Shown piece after piece: positions 41,801 to 46,591 of a DNA stretch of 64,000 nt. Under the pieces are notes generated by a model. It was not told the origin of the DNA and made no database searches. It saw only the letters and a program-made list of their open reading frames with translations. The position numbers and the translations under genes are program-made. Source of the stretch: Durusdinium trenchii (lineage: Eukaryota > Sar > Dinophyceae > Suessiales > Symbiodiniaceae); the NCBI GenBank assembly GCA_963970005.1, contig CAXAMN010005335.1, forward strand, positions 639,848-703,847, in the 5' to 3' direction. Each line of letters starts with the position of its first letter. The first letter of the stretch is position 1.

Positions 41801-44800
41801 AATAGCAAAACACACAGCACCACACGGTCTAAAAGGATCAACTGGGGCAAACGTCATAGTTTTCTGCATATGCTGACTGCACTTTATTGCCCAACAATCA
41901 TGTAATGTATTACATATAATAATGTGTATATATATATATAGGACACATATATATATATAATCCTCAAAACTCAAAACACCTCAAAAGCTATAGGCAAACA
42001 TTCCACAATTACATGGATTGTTTGGATTGTGTATCACTATGATCCGGCTCCGCCTCGATTCTCATTCATGTATCATTGAGCCAATCAAACATATATTCAA
42101 ACTGTCAGATACTGTAAAGACCCTGAACGGCCCTCCCTACATCCTCCCCTACACATGCAGGTACTCCGTTTTACCTCCCACACCAGGCCCCTGTCCATCA
42201 CAACACCCACGTCGTCCAGAGGCGATGTCGAAGCGGATGGCTCTCCTCGGGCAGCGGCCAGTGGCAGCCGGATCCGGAATCTGTTTTACCATGGTATCTT
42301 TTGGGGGACGGAGACGGAGGGTATCTGTTGCCGAGGAATATCTGCTGGGGGATCATATTGAAAACAGAATTCATGGAATCCTTTGAAAGCAGAGACATGT
42401 TCCATGATCCTTTTGAGATGTATTCAAAGTGGTTCTCATGACTTCTGGGGACCAAAAAGGAAGTCATGAATTCAGGACCTCCGTTTGTTCTCTATTGGCT
42501 TCCATCATCTAAACTCTGCCAACTCCCGAGCTTGGACCCTTGCTATTCACAGACCCTTGCGTCCCCCAACACCGCAGGTTGTAACCCCAACGTAGGACAT
42601 CCTAGTAGACAACCGGACTGACATGGACTGACGAAACATGATCATATATGATCAGGACCCTCAAGATCCTATTTGGTCTAAAGCCTCTCAAGCCCGAATG
42701 TTGAGTTACCAGGACCCTCCTGTCGGGGAGGTGAGTCCATTCACCCCGAATCTATAGCGTTTCGGGGCTAGACACCCCGACAGGAGGGTCCTGGCAAGAG
42801 ACAAATCAGACCTGCCCGGACCTGCTTCGGATCGTCGCAGCGAACTTCGGGCATCCAAGAGGCTCGATGCTTTGAGCAGGGCCAATCATCTGAGGCGGGT
42901 CTTTTCGACGTCTCTCGAGGATCTCTCGGGCCACATCGAGGTGTTCTTTGCAAATCAACCAGGATCTCGAAGGCAATGACAGAAAAAAGAAACATCTGGT
43001 TGATTGGATGTGGCACAAAAAACGAGAACATCGACCCGGATGTGACAGAAAAATATCAGAAACATCGAAGACTGATGTGTTTCTGCCTGCACAGGACGTT
43101 TGGATGTTCTCTTCTTTGGAACCGACCCTCACGTCCGTCGACCGGTCGTTCTCGACCGATCGTCCGACGGGACCGACGGGACCTGGGATCGACCGAAGAC
43201 GGAGACGGAGACGGACGGTGGACGTTGGGACGGTGGCCATTGGAGTTGGGACACTCCAAGGAATATATTGGGGATGATGAATAAAATTGGAAATATGATG
43301 TGTTCTATCATCAAAGAATATTGGGGATGGTCGTTGAGTCATTAAAGATCATTTAAGGGACTCCCTTTTTATGGAACCAGGCTACAGAAACCAGGCGGGC
43401 GCCCAGCCACCGAAACGACTCCCGTCCAATCCTCATGAAGACGTGATGCAAACGCAAGTGATCAAGTGATCAAGTGCAAGTGATGGAAGCCCAAACTACT
43501 ACCAACATCGACAACAAACGGCAATATTTGCCTAACATCTCTACAACGAACACCCAGCACATGTCCTTACCAACATCCGCGGCCAAAGCTGTCGCTTTCC
43601 ACCACGCCCCTTCGTACGCCCCACAAACGCCCCACCACCGGGGGACCTCGTGTGACAGGAGCATCAGGGCAAAGAAGATGATCAAAAACAACGTCCGAGG
43701 CAAGGTCTGGACGGCCTGGTCCACGAGGACGGACCAACGGGTCCACGGGTTCCACGTATACGTCCGAGGCGTCCAGGTAGGGGCCGGACGTATAAGGACG
43801 TATACATCTGCACAAGACACAACCAAAGGTATGGGAGAATAGACAAACATAGCGTCTAATCACTAGTCTAATCATGTCAATAAAGGAACTAGGCCAAACA
43901 CATGGGGGTTTTGAATGGTTCTGAGGCCCCGCATCAAAAAAGAAGGGTTCCTCAAAGATCTGTGGTCTCAGCTTTCAGCTTTGATTCAAACGTCGTCGCT
44001 TCACCCAACGTCGAGCCATTCAGGATCATGCAAACAGAGCACATACCAATCATCCTCCAAGTCAATCAAAACATCGTCAACGGTGAGCAAAAGCACCAAA
44101 ACCCCGGTGGGAGATGCACTATCAGTATCAAACACCGGTTGGCAAATTCATGTGAAACGTTGTGAAACAACGGTCAACACCACCGGTTGGACGGACCGGT
44201 TGGACGCACCTTATCACAGTCGATCTCTTTCTGCCAATATGTGAAGAGCTCCTTTGCCTCGTGCGACGACACACAGATCCACAAGGGCCAAAGGGCAAGA
44301 AGAACACCCCTACGTGTAGGGGTTCCCATGTTGAACCTCACCCTGCACTCAACTTGAGAGTATTACATTTTGGATCAATTACACATCCACCCCAAAATGG
44401 AGTGTAACACCTCTTCAGATGGGGGAAGGTTATTAAGTTATGAGTCGTATGACTCAACTCAACAGTCTACATTAAACTTCCCTGATCCATTTGATGGTGG
44501 AGCATGCCCAGCATGTCCTCTCAGTCCCCAATAATCACCTGCCCGCCGGAGGGGATTAACCGGCCATTGGTTTTTCACGGTTTTTTTCGTCAGACTCTGA
44601 TCTACCAAAAAATATTGTAGACTAACATACAGACAAGTACTTATTATCCAAAATCCTTGTATATGCGTATACAACTCATACTTCAAACGTCTTCTTCAGA
44701 CCAAAGTTCAAGTCTTCATATGATCTTGTAGCAATTGGTTCAAACATGTTCAAACATCAATTCAGCTGAAACACATTGAAACCATGAACCACCGTCACCT

Positions 44801-45529
44801 CAAAACCCTCTCCTTCTTACCACTGATTACCACTGCCATCGGCCATCGGTGCCATCGGTGCCATCCGCCCAGCCCGAGCTGCTGGCACGCCGTGCCGATA
44901 GGCGATGTCCTTCGGCTGGAAGATCTTGTATTCATTTTCTGGGGCGCCGCGTCGGAGCGCGGAGCGTGGGAGAGTGGAGCTCGGACGAGCGACCGGAGGC
45001 GACTAGCGGACGAGTTCGGACCGGAGAGTCGGTGTTACCGAAAGCAAGGACGTTGGAATGACACTCTGGATTCTCTGGATGGCATGGCCCCTGTGAAGAC
45101 CATTTTCTGAATACCAAACAGGTTTTCCATTTCCATGTTAGTGAGTCGGAGCACCCACAAACACACACGGACTCGTGTAAGGCTATAAACATCAAAACAA
45201 CGGACACCGTGCAACTCGCACTTCATCCCCACAACACTTTGTGCAAAAACACACGTGTAGAACATATCCCAAACACGACCAATGGGAATGGCAGATTTGT
45301 ATACATTGACTGGGGGATCTATAGAAACCACCCTTCTACATCCCTGTATTTAAAGGAAAAAACACAAGAAACAAGACATCTCCACCTCGCTGCCCGGCTT
45401 CAATCTCTAACACACAAACCAAAAAAGGCCAATCGGTGCCCCCCCAAAAGCGAAAGCAGTCTGCTCGGAGGCCCAGTGTCCGATCGTGGTCTCCACCCAA
45501 TAGTAGACCTTGTGGGCGATGGTCGTCAT
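5814..45529 (-). CDS. Polycystin/PKD2-like (TRPP) cation channel, gene 1, about 31 exons
   Basis: This is the whole-gene span; exons are listed separately. Joining exons at AG acceptors and GT, GC or GA donors gives about 840 codons in one consistent frame. The order is N-terminus, S1, a long S1-S2 loop, S2, S3, S3-S4 loop, S4 (FYPFCILLRLFKTFSLQPRL), linker, S5, pore (TLFRALMGDLDF), S6 (LTMLLILLN) and the post-S6 helix (LIAIIMDVYAETK). The S5-pore-S6 block and the large first extracellular loop match polycystin-2 architecture. Family members form tetrameric Ca2+-permeable cation channels in the plasma or ciliary membrane. About 20 donors are GT, 9 GC and 1 GA, a mix typical of dinoflagellates. 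The start codon and one exon between 11419 and 10104 are unresolved. A second copy lies upstream on the same strand. The channel call is firm; individual edge exons are less so. Confidence 0.85.
6677..6710 (-). CDS. Gene 1 micro-exon, near C-terminus
   Basis: A 34-nt exon encoding TVSCGDEAARG. The acceptor is TACTGCGAG|C; the donor GGGG|GTGAGC is strong. Chosen by phase and donor strength; short enough that chance remains possible. Confidence 0.42.
7308..7380 (-). CDS. Gene 1 exon, near C-terminus
   Basis: A 73-nt exon encoding GDLSSSKRTAPASEVLLRVS, then TCH. The acceptor is TTCGGGACAG|GG and the donor is CACCT|GTACTG. Wobble positions are almost all G or C. The phase joins the 8.4 kb exon through a Trp codon. 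Confidence 0.6.
8351..8455 (-). CDS. Gene 1 exon, C-terminal helical segment
   Basis: A 105-nt exon encoding ARDLLAQMVASVRMVEDEKL, then VDIRRAHAHAVMQQ, a predicted long helix. The acceptor is CCCCACCAG|GT and the donor is CAGCAGT|GTTCAC. Without splicing, the frame would run to a stop at 8226, but codon bias drops sharply after the donor. Confidence 0.65.
8660..8695 (-). CDS. Gene 1 micro-exon, cytoplasmic tail
   Basis: A 36-nt exon encoding AAGLTADAGAT, phase 1 to 1. The acceptor is GAGCCACAG|GG and the donor is CACTG|GTGCCG. It fits between the 9.2 and 8.4 kb exons, but skipping it would also keep the frame, so it may be optional or false. Confidence 0.4.
9215..9279 (-). CDS. Gene 1 exon, coiled-coil segment
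   Basis: A 65-nt exon encoding MDLKHLLLSLQMRLDEFEK then PS. The acceptor is TTACTGAG|G; the donor is TTCAC|GTTCCT. Heptad-like Leu spacing suggests a short coiled coil, as in polycystin C-tails where it drives assembly. The gene 2 exon at 47.4 kb shares LQxRLxxFEKPSR. Confidence 0.78.
10055..10104 (-). CDS. Gene 1 exon, cytoplasmic tail helix
   Basis: A 50-nt exon encoding AGVDQHLKAQEIAKTS. The acceptor is CGTGCCTCAG|GCA; the donor is GC (TCTGG|GCTCCC). Gene 2 exon 48484-48530 (TAMDLHQKAHELAEA) aligns with it residue for residue and leaves in the same phase. Predicted amphipathic helix. Confidence 0.6.
10850..10967 (-). CDS. Candidate exon of gene 1, frame and ends uncertain
   Basis: One exon entering in phase 1 and leaving in phase 0 is still missing between 11419 and 10104. 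After an acceptor AACCGGAG|GC at 10967 the sequence is G/C-rich and open in more than one frame. The best-biased frame begins APMVMVDQAGSIGGVGSFGV, but its phase does not fit. The frame that fits (SDGHGGSGGIHRW) has poorer codon bias. Cytosolic tail is expected here. Confidence 0.3.
11419..11544 (-). CDS. Gene 1 exon, cytoplasmic tail
   Basis: A 126-nt exon, phase 1 to 1, beginning EIRTGGFEGWARFTSGARAM and ending near PPVFRRAQT. The acceptor is GTCGGACAG|CT and the donor is ACAA|GTAGGT. Wobble is strongly G/C. The gene 2 segment at 50.7 kb also begins EIR in the same phase. Confidence 0.62.
12982..13048 (-). CDS. Gene 1 exon, cytoplasmic tail helix
   Basis: A 67-nt exon encoding ERVSDMEIDQQEMLQGG and LPPRG. 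The acceptor is ACTGCCCGAG|GAA and the donor CGAGGGG|GTAAGT is near perfect. It is homologous to gene 2 exon 51300-51342 (ERLNSEEAQLEVLR), with the same entering and leaving phases. Confidence 0.75.
13230..13277 (-). CDS. Gene 1 exon, cytoplasmic tail
   Basis: A 48-nt exon, phase 0 to 0, encoding the basic peptide HLRPKHLDLIPKRSSK. The acceptor is ATCTTCAAG|CAC and the donor TCGAAG|GTCAGC is good. Wobble is G/C-rich. No gene 2 counterpart was found, so it could be gene-specific or a false exon. The opposite strand also has an open frame here. Confidence 0.42.
13491..13613. repeat. Three-unit tandem repeat, about 40 bp
   Basis: Units start GAGGTCCGGGAGTGCCCACC, GAAGTCCGGGAGTGCTCACT and GAGGTCTGGGAGTGCCCACT at 13491, 13534 and 13574, each followed by GATCTGG and a GCTTGCTGTT-like end. 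In the intron before the 13.2 kb exon. Confidence 0.8.
13947..14006 (-). CDS. Gene 1 exon, conserved cytoplasmic tail motif
   Basis: A 60-nt exon encoding VPEMPPEQATESIEQSVVWF. A long pyrimidine tract precedes CACGCCCAG|GTG; the donor is TGGTTT|GTGGCT. Gene 2 has the near-identical exon 52930-52989, with ATESIEQSVVWF unchanged. It is the most conserved part of the tail and so is probably a functional interaction site. No known domain is recognised. Confidence 0.82.
14095..14158. mobile_element. Family C degenerate copy
   Basis: GGACACCCTATAGACACCTC inverted-repeat-like half and GGGGGGTCCTGGTA at the right end, as in the other family C members. About 90 bp upstream (in transcript sense) of the conserved 13.95 kb exon. 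Confidence 0.5.
14460..14549. mobile_element. Fold-back element, family B copy 1
   Basis: The inverted arms contain TCCTCAGAAGGTGGTTAG and TTCTCAGGAGGTGGTTGG, ending GCCCTAGGG. Degenerate member of the CCTAGGG/AAGTACCTTCTCAGAAGGT family. Confidence 0.6.
15263..15394 (-). CDS. Gene 1 exon, cytoplasmic tail
   Basis: A 132-nt exon, phase 0 to 0. A basic Ser/Arg/Thr-rich first half (possibly phosphorylated) is followed by DDVKESDIVVTIADLMRR. The acceptor is CGGCCGAAG|GCA and the donor is GC (CGACGG|GCGCCT). Strong G/C wobble. It occupies the same place as the gene 2 exon at 57.9 kb. Confidence 0.6.
15533..15572. repeat. GT-rich microsatellite
   Basis: Alternating GTGTGTTGTGTGTGT sequence in a gene 1 intron, just upstream (in transcript sense) of the 15.3 kb exon. 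Other microsatellites: AT runs near 18008, 19897, 27376, 41928, 49379 and 54640; CT near 10530 and 10780. Confidence 0.8.
17175..17236. repeat. GGAACGGT short tandem repeat
   Basis: Five near-copies of CGGAACGGTG spaced 8-17 bp apart. It falls in a G/C-rich stretch of a long gene 1 intron that also carries open minus-strand frames. Confidence 0.65.
18094..18183. mobile_element. Family B copy 2
   Basis: CCAGGGCTCCAAGTACCTCC at the left mirrors GAAGGTACTTGGAGCCCTAG at the right, enclosing a loop with ACCCACCCCAGTCCC. In a gene 1 intron. A further fragment sits near 18815-18845. Confidence 0.7.
19409..19450. repeat. CTTCGCTTTCG / CTTCGCTTGCG tandem repeat
   Basis: About four units of CGCTTCGCTT with alternating TCG and GCG joins. 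Simple tandem repeat in an intron. Confidence 0.8.
19518..19607. mobile_element. Fold-back element, family C copy 1 (TA-flanked)
   Basis: TACCAGGACCCCCAGTCAGG at the left and CAGGAGGGTCCTGGTA at the right, with an internal ACACCCCGA repeat. The similarity to the 42.7 kb copy extends another 27 bp to the left (GCCTCTCAAGCCCGAATGTT). Confidence 0.72.
20817..20862 (-). CDS. Gene 1 exon, post-S6 helix
   Basis: A 46-nt exon encoding LIAIIMDVYAETKRN. It completes the Met of S6 and continues the intracellular S6 end. The acceptor is CGGCTTAG|G; the donor is GAAAC|GTGCCC. It matches gene 2 exon 58684-58729 in length, phase and donor. Confidence 0.9.
21428..21483 (-). CDS. Gene 1 exon carrying S6
   Basis: A 56-nt exon encoding AGIFHLAFMLTMLLILLN and the first two bases of Met. 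The acceptor is AAGCCTAG|GCT; the donor is AATAT|GTCTGG. The Leu-Leu-Asn-Met motif followed by Ala-Ile-Ile in the next exon is the polycystin S6 gate region. The gene 2 exon is identical in length and phase. Confidence 0.9.
22431..22513 (-). CDS. Gene 1 exon carrying pore helix and selectivity filter
   Basis: An 83-nt exon encoding YSSFHIAFVTLFRALMGDLD followed by FDAMEEQ. The F-x-x-LFRxLxGDxDF pattern is the signature pore of PKD2-like channels, with Gly-Asp in the filter. The acceptor is GGCGGCAG|GG. The donor is GC (GAACAA|GCCGGT), set by alignment with gene 2 and by the phase of the S6 exon. Confidence 0.92.
22797..22876. mobile_element. Fold-back element, family A copy 1 (TA-flanked)
   Basis: CCAACAGAGGTT at the left and AACCTCTGTTGG at the right, flanked by TA on both sides, with an inner inverted GGCTATCC/GTAGGG region. 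About 80 bp. A TA target site would fit a Tc1/mariner-derived MITE. Lies in the S5-pore intron of gene 1. Confidence 0.75.
22982..23063 (-). CDS. Gene 1 exon carrying S5
   Basis: An 82-nt exon encoding HFGIIFLSVFVTFVFMAMGF, then FGRTVE, as in polycystin S5 leading to the pore turret. The acceptor is CCCCTGAG|GCC and the donor is GAAG|GTGCGG. The paralogous exon (61696-61777) has the same length but a GC donor. Confidence 0.92.
23247..23285 (-). CDS. Gene 1 micro-exon, S4-S5 linker
   Basis: Exactly 13 codons, VVTRTLWASFADL, phase 0 to 0. The acceptor CCATCTCAG|GTG is strong. The donor is GC (GACTTG|GCGCCG). It corresponds to the polycystin S4-S5 linker. The paralogous exon at 62659-62697 is also 39 nt with a GC donor at the same position. 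Confidence 0.88.
23530..23587. mobile_element. Family A fragment, copy 2
   Basis: Reverse-orientation copy of family A, from CCAACAAAGG through CCCTACCAGGGTAC to GGGATAGCCTA, then truncated. In the S4-linker intron of gene 1. Confidence 0.65.
23703..23767 (-). CDS. Gene 1 exon carrying S4
   Basis: A 65-nt exon encoding FYPFCILLRLFKTFSLQPRL. The Leu-Arg/Leu-Phe-Lys pattern fits polycystin S4, with two or three basic residues rather than a full voltage sensor. The acceptor is TCACCAAG|GC and the donor is GCC|GTCCCT. The gene 2 S4 exon has the same length, phase and donor position. Confidence 0.88.
24251..24337. mobile_element. Family D copy 2
   Basis: TACCAGCGATCCAGGAAGGA, then GATAGGGGTGACC, and at the right CATGTGACTCCAGGTA. 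Weaker arms than copy 1 but the same order of motifs, including CGCTCACTTAAGAACTAAA. Confidence 0.6.
25644..25748 (-). CDS. Gene 1 exon, S3-S4 loop
   Basis: A 105-nt exon, phase 1 to 1, encoding DLHAKDFILADLG then a Ser/Thr/Pro-rich stretch ending near SSSA. The acceptor is CAATGGCAG|CC and the donor is GC (GGCTG|GCAGAA). G/C-rich wobble continues across the exon. A 39-nt version ending at a GT after 25710 is also in phase. Confidence 0.5.
26643..26741. mobile_element. Family B copy 3
   Basis: The most regular member: CCTAGGGATCCAAGTACCTT at the left, with its inverse at the right. Each arm itself contains the short palindrome ACCTTCTCAGAAGGT. Confidence 0.75.
28546..28610 (-). CDS. Gene 1 exon carrying transmembrane segment S3
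   Basis: A 65-nt exon encoding YISVWNLIDWVSIILAFTLL, a close match in pattern to polycystin S3 (Tyr-Phe-x-Ser-x-Trp-Asn-x-x-Asp). The acceptor is CCGGAATCGAG|G. The donor is GC (CTTCTAG|GCGCGT). An Arg codon spans the junction with the S2 exon. Confidence 0.78.
28796..28890. mobile_element. Fold-back element, family D copy 1 (TA-flanked)
   Basis: Arms TACCAGCAGTCACAAAGGGG and its inverse CCCCTTTGTGACTCCTGGTA, about 22 bp with one mismatch, flanking a loop with AGGATAGGGGTGCCCA. It fills much of the short intron between the S2 and S3 exons. Confidence 0.78.
28944..29054 (-). CDS. Gene 1 exon carrying transmembrane segment S2
   Basis: The hydrophobic stretch EVLCVLLVLLCNKFIGIAHE leads into EIEVGMPPEFEGQAV. 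The donor is GTGAG|GTCACA. The acceptor falls in a purine-rich run (GAGAGAG|A), picked by phase: 1 nt in, 2 nt out, 111 nt in total. The S2 helix ending in acidic, amphipathic residues before S3 is as expected for polycystins. The acceptor could be a few bases off. Confidence 0.65.
30397..30490. mobile_element. Family A copy 3
   Basis: Ends CCAACAGAGGTT and AACCTCTGTTGG are perfect, and the interior GGCTATCC and TGGTAGGGTCCTATAG is shared. It has small insertions making the arms longer (CCAACCAACCCGAAC). In the TOP-S2 intron. Confidence 0.72.
31104..31205. mobile_element. Family F-like degenerate copy
   Basis: GATGGCATGGCCCCAAAAGG, AAGACCATGAGTCTTCC and TGGTGCCATCCGCTTCTGTG follow the core order of family F. 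Related fragments with ATCCACTTCCATGATTGTT occur near 9050-9090 and 14229-14325, and near 45070-45145. Confidence 0.45.
32037..32137 (-). CDS. Gene 1 exon, end of polycystin (TOP) domain
   Basis: The acceptor is TTGGACCAG|AGC; the donor is GC (TTGGAA|GCAGAT). 101 nt, phase 0 to 2. It encodes RWQITMVLYNPDFDILTVTG, then IHFLLARSGRIWK. This resembles the final beta-strand region of the polycystin TOP domain just before S2, where a hydrophobic Tyr-Asn strand is followed by a leucine-rich strand and a Gly-rich turn. Confidence 0.72.
33340..34990. repeat. Composite element: about 200-bp direct terminal repeats around a 190-bp tandem array
   Basis: Sequences at 33345-33560 and 34785-34985 are direct repeats of roughly 200 bp. 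Shared blocks are GTAGGAGACAG, a GGAAGTGG/CCACTTCC hairpin, CTTCGTTGACCAGGC and TTAGAACCCCTGGA. Between them lie units anchored on CCTAACAAGCCTCT at 33614, 33753, 33942, 34137 and 34328 (spacing 139, 189, 195, 191). Each unit has TGTGTTTTGTCAGGAG and GGGAACAC. No coding capacity is evident. It sits inside a gene 1 intron. It could be a TRIM-like retroelement or a satellite insertion. Confidence 0.65.
35859..35906 (-). CDS. Gene 1 exon, extracellular loop
   Basis: A 48-nt exon, phase 0 to 0, encoding DAGVTADSCAALGGGQ. The acceptor is TTGCGCAAAG|GAC and the donor GGTCAG|GTGATG is strong. It joins the TOP exon at 32.1 kb in frame. A 210-codon frame on the opposite strand here is a shadow. Confidence 0.5.
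37160..37241. mobile_element. Fold-back element, family G copy 1
   Basis: ACACTCCATGCATGCCATAT and GCCTACATTG on the left, with the inverse CAATGTAGGC and ATATGGCATACATGGAGTGT on the right. The loop is CCCCCCAAACCACCC. An almost perfect 33-bp stem. Confidence 0.75.
37689..37814 (-). CDS. Gene 1 exon, extracellular loop
   Basis: A 126-nt exon, phase 0 to 0. The acceptor is CATTGCCCAG|CGG and the donor is GC (AATCC|GCGTTA). It encodes RLLESPRSAEHAG and later GVGGFTIEQPLNHGIRQTES, with strong G/C wobble. A GT donor two bases further on (CCGC|GTTATT) is possible but breaks the phase with the next exon. Confidence 0.55.
38460..38525 (-). CDS. Gene 1 exon, extracellular loop
   Basis: A 66-nt exon, phase 0 to 0, encoding AAPHEWRQVETRTEGEKP and ending at a strong donor GGACAG|GTACCG. 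The acceptor (GGTGAAG|GCC) has only a weak pyrimidine tract and was chosen for phase. An earlier acceptor at 38536 would be out of frame. Confidence 0.55.
39087..39220 (-). CDS. Gene 1 exon, polycystin (TOP) extracellular domain
   Basis: The acceptor AACCTCTTTCAG|CT is strong; the donor is GC (CACT|GCAGTT). The exon is 134 nt and ends in phase 0. It encodes EIFVPNSARWTGRTPWTRM, then FAAIYMPQ and a Ser/Thr-rich stretch. Codon wobble is strongly G/C. A degenerate family B repeat lies just upstream in the preceding intron. Confidence 0.7.
39250..39352. mobile_element. Family B degenerate copy
   Basis: Contains CGTACCGAACCTCAGGTACG and, at the right, CAGTCGTACCTTCTGAGGAG. The first palindrome is shared with the 53.4 kb copy. 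Lies about 30 bp from a gene 1 exon acceptor. Confidence 0.55.
39771..39876. mobile_element. Family B copy 5
   Basis: CTAGGGATCCAGTCGTACCT at the left and ACTTGGATCCCTAGGG at the right, with inner TTCTCAGAAGGTACTTGG. In the 41.7-39.2 kb intron of gene 1. Confidence 0.72.
40449..40706. repeat. 129-bp tandem duplication
   Basis: Two copies of a 129-bp unit starting ACCGCGCGGTACGGCC at 40449 and 40578, nearly identical. The period is a multiple of three, so frames stay open through both units on either strand, but no splice sites or codon bias support coding. It runs directly into the minisatellite. Confidence 0.82.
40692..41485. repeat. Minisatellite, about seven units of about 113-116 bp
   Basis: Units begin GGATCAGGATGTAC near 40694, 40806, 40918, 41034, 41148, 41262 and 41376, with a partial unit near 41468. 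Each has GACGGCCTAGTAGCAATGCC, the 16-bp palindrome AAGCTACTAGTAGCTT, then GCCCTTGGTTCCTAGTAGCT and TTCTTGTTCCTGACATT. Units are almost identical, so the array is young or homogenised. Inside a gene 1 intron. Confidence 0.88.
41704..41737 (-). CDS. Gene 1 micro-exon in extracellular loop
   Basis: This 34-nt exon encodes REASAMGASEL. The acceptor is CCACGAG|CGC and the donor AACTGG|GTCAGG is strong. It carries phase 0 to phase 1 and so joins the 42.8 kb and 39.2 kb exons exactly. The phase fit is the main evidence. Confidence 0.5.
42707..42795. mobile_element. Family C copy 2
   Basis: TACCAGGACCCTCCTGTCGG at the left; GACAGGAGGGTCCTGGC at the right. Starts 18 bp inside the intron that follows the gene 1 exon at 42812-42945. 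Confidence 0.72.
42812..42945 (-). CDS. Gene 1 exon, start of S1-S2 extracellular loop
   Basis: The acceptor is TTTGCAAAG|AA and the donor is GGGCAG|GTCTGA; 134 nt, entering in phase 1 and leaving in phase 0. It encodes EHLDVAREILERRRKDPP and ends near IRSRSGQ. A closer GT donor after 42822 (AGCAG|GTCCGG) is possible but does not fit the phase of the next exon. Fold-back element C2 starts 18 bp into the following intron. Confidence 0.6.
43571..43807 (-). CDS. Gene 1 exon carrying transmembrane segment S1
   Basis: The acceptor is TTGTGTCTTGTGCAG|ATG and the donor is GTTG|GTAAGG, both strong. The exon is 237 nt, the longest in the gene. It contains the hydrophobic segment TLPRTLFLIIFFALMLLSHE, followed by a Trp-rich stretch (RWWGV, AWWKA) that would begin the extracellular loop. 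This matches the place and character of S1 in polycystins. Confidence 0.8.
44831..44938 (-). CDS. Gene 1 exon, cytoplasmic N-terminal segment
   Basis: The acceptor is GCGCCCCAG|AA and the donor is GGCAGTG|GTAATC. The exon is 108 nt and carries phase 1 to phase 1. It encodes ENEYKIFQPKDIAYRHGV followed by an Ala/Arg/Met-rich stretch with repeated MAP. It joins in frame to the S1 exon, giving an Asp codon across the junction. The high G/C wobble and the strong donor support it. Confidence 0.65.
45481..45529 (-). CDS. Gene 1 candidate N-terminal exon (start codon region)
   Basis: The peptide MTTIAHKVYYWVETTI begins at an ATG at 45529. A GA donor after 45481 (ATCG|GACACT) would leave phase 1, which is what the next exon needs. 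Wobble positions are rich in G/C. The frame stays open for about 65 codons upstream through a serine/arginine-rich stretch with a GGAGCTCCGC palindrome, so the true start may lie earlier. Other donors are possible (AAG|GTCTAC at 45508/45509, or a later GC). Confidence 0.45.
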
Positions 45530-46035
45530 GGGCGCCGATGAGACGGAGCTCCGCGGCGGGTCCCGGCCGCGGAGCTCCGCGGAGCTCCGCGGGTAGCGTC
45601 TTCCCTTTGAGCCGCTGGGAGAGGTCGGGAGAGGTCGAGCGAAGAGGTCTGAGGAAGAGGTCTGATCGGGTCGTTGATCGGATGCGGGTCGAGCAGCTCT
45701 GGAGATTGAACTGTTCGCACGTTCGCACCTGACGATCTTCTGGGCTGGTCACAAGTCACAAGGGATAAAACGGAAGCTATAGATTCTATGCAGGAAGGTG
45801 ATTAAATACAATTGAACACTCCCTGTGCACCGTCTTGGTCTAGATACCAGTACATCCTCCTTGAGCTAAGCAAGGCAAAGCAAACCCAGCCCACTTTCTT
45901 CTCAAGCAATCGACCGCCAGGGAAGTCCAGCGCCCACTAGCAGGGATGAGCTCGTATATCGAGTACACACAATGACAGCTGATCCAGTCATCTGGCAATT
46001 AGGCAAACGTGACTGTAAACATAAAAAGGAATCTC

Positions 46036-46140
46036 AAACACTCCTTGTATGGAATCATATATGCCTACATTCCCCCCTTTTCAACCACCCCAATGTCTGT
46101 AAACATGCCAGTCCCATGGGTCATGTCTGGGAATGGGATC
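46036..46140. mobile_element. Family G copy 2, degenerate
   Basis: ACACTCCTTGTATGGAATCA, ATGCCTACATTCCCCCC and ACCACCCCAATGTCTGTAAA recall copy 1; the right arm has decayed. Lies between gene 1 and gene 2. A further trace is near 10187-10215. Confidence 0.5.
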
Positions 46141-46541
46141 CACTGTAAAAGAACGTCAATGCTCTTGACAATTCTTGACATCTTTCGGGAGGAACCTCCT
46201 CACACGTTTGGTGTTCCGAGCACACGTTTCACGATGCTCAGCCACCTCCAAATGTATCGGAGCTCCCAAACCACCAGCTGAACACACAGACGGCTGGCGA
46301 GACAGAGATGCTCAGCTTGTCCATTCAGTACCAGTTTGGCTTGATAAAGCTATTCGGGATGCTTCGTTCTTGAAAGAGATCTCCTCATGTAATTAGTGAC
46401 ATATATACACCATGCTCGTTTTGAGAAGGCTTCTTTTTGGGGGTATACACCACTGGTCTCCACTGGATCACCTTCGTGATACACCGCGGAGCTCATCCAT
46501 CCGACCCTGGCACACTAGCATCGCATCGTCGGCCATGGCCA

Positions 46542-46591
46542 TGGGCTGCTTCGCATCCCATAAGCAGGACGAAGAGCTACAAGGTACCTTT
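46542..46591 (+). CDS. Candidate first exon of a plus-strand gene, acylated N-terminus
   Basis: The frame MAMGCFASHKQDEELQ is followed by a strong donor CTACAAG|GTACCT. If translation starts at the second ATG, Met-Gly-Cys-Phe-Ala-Ser is a typical myristoylation/palmitoylation signal. However, the minus strand is also open here (QPMAMADDAML between splice-like sites) and could belong to gene 2. No downstream plus-strand exon was found. A hypothesis only. Confidence 0.25.

Noticed and set aside
42806-43342. 178-codon minus-strand frame upstream of the 42.8 kb exon
   Set aside because: The upstream part is a repetitive GACGGAGACGG/TCGACCG tract. Only the part after the TTTGCAAAG acceptor was kept.
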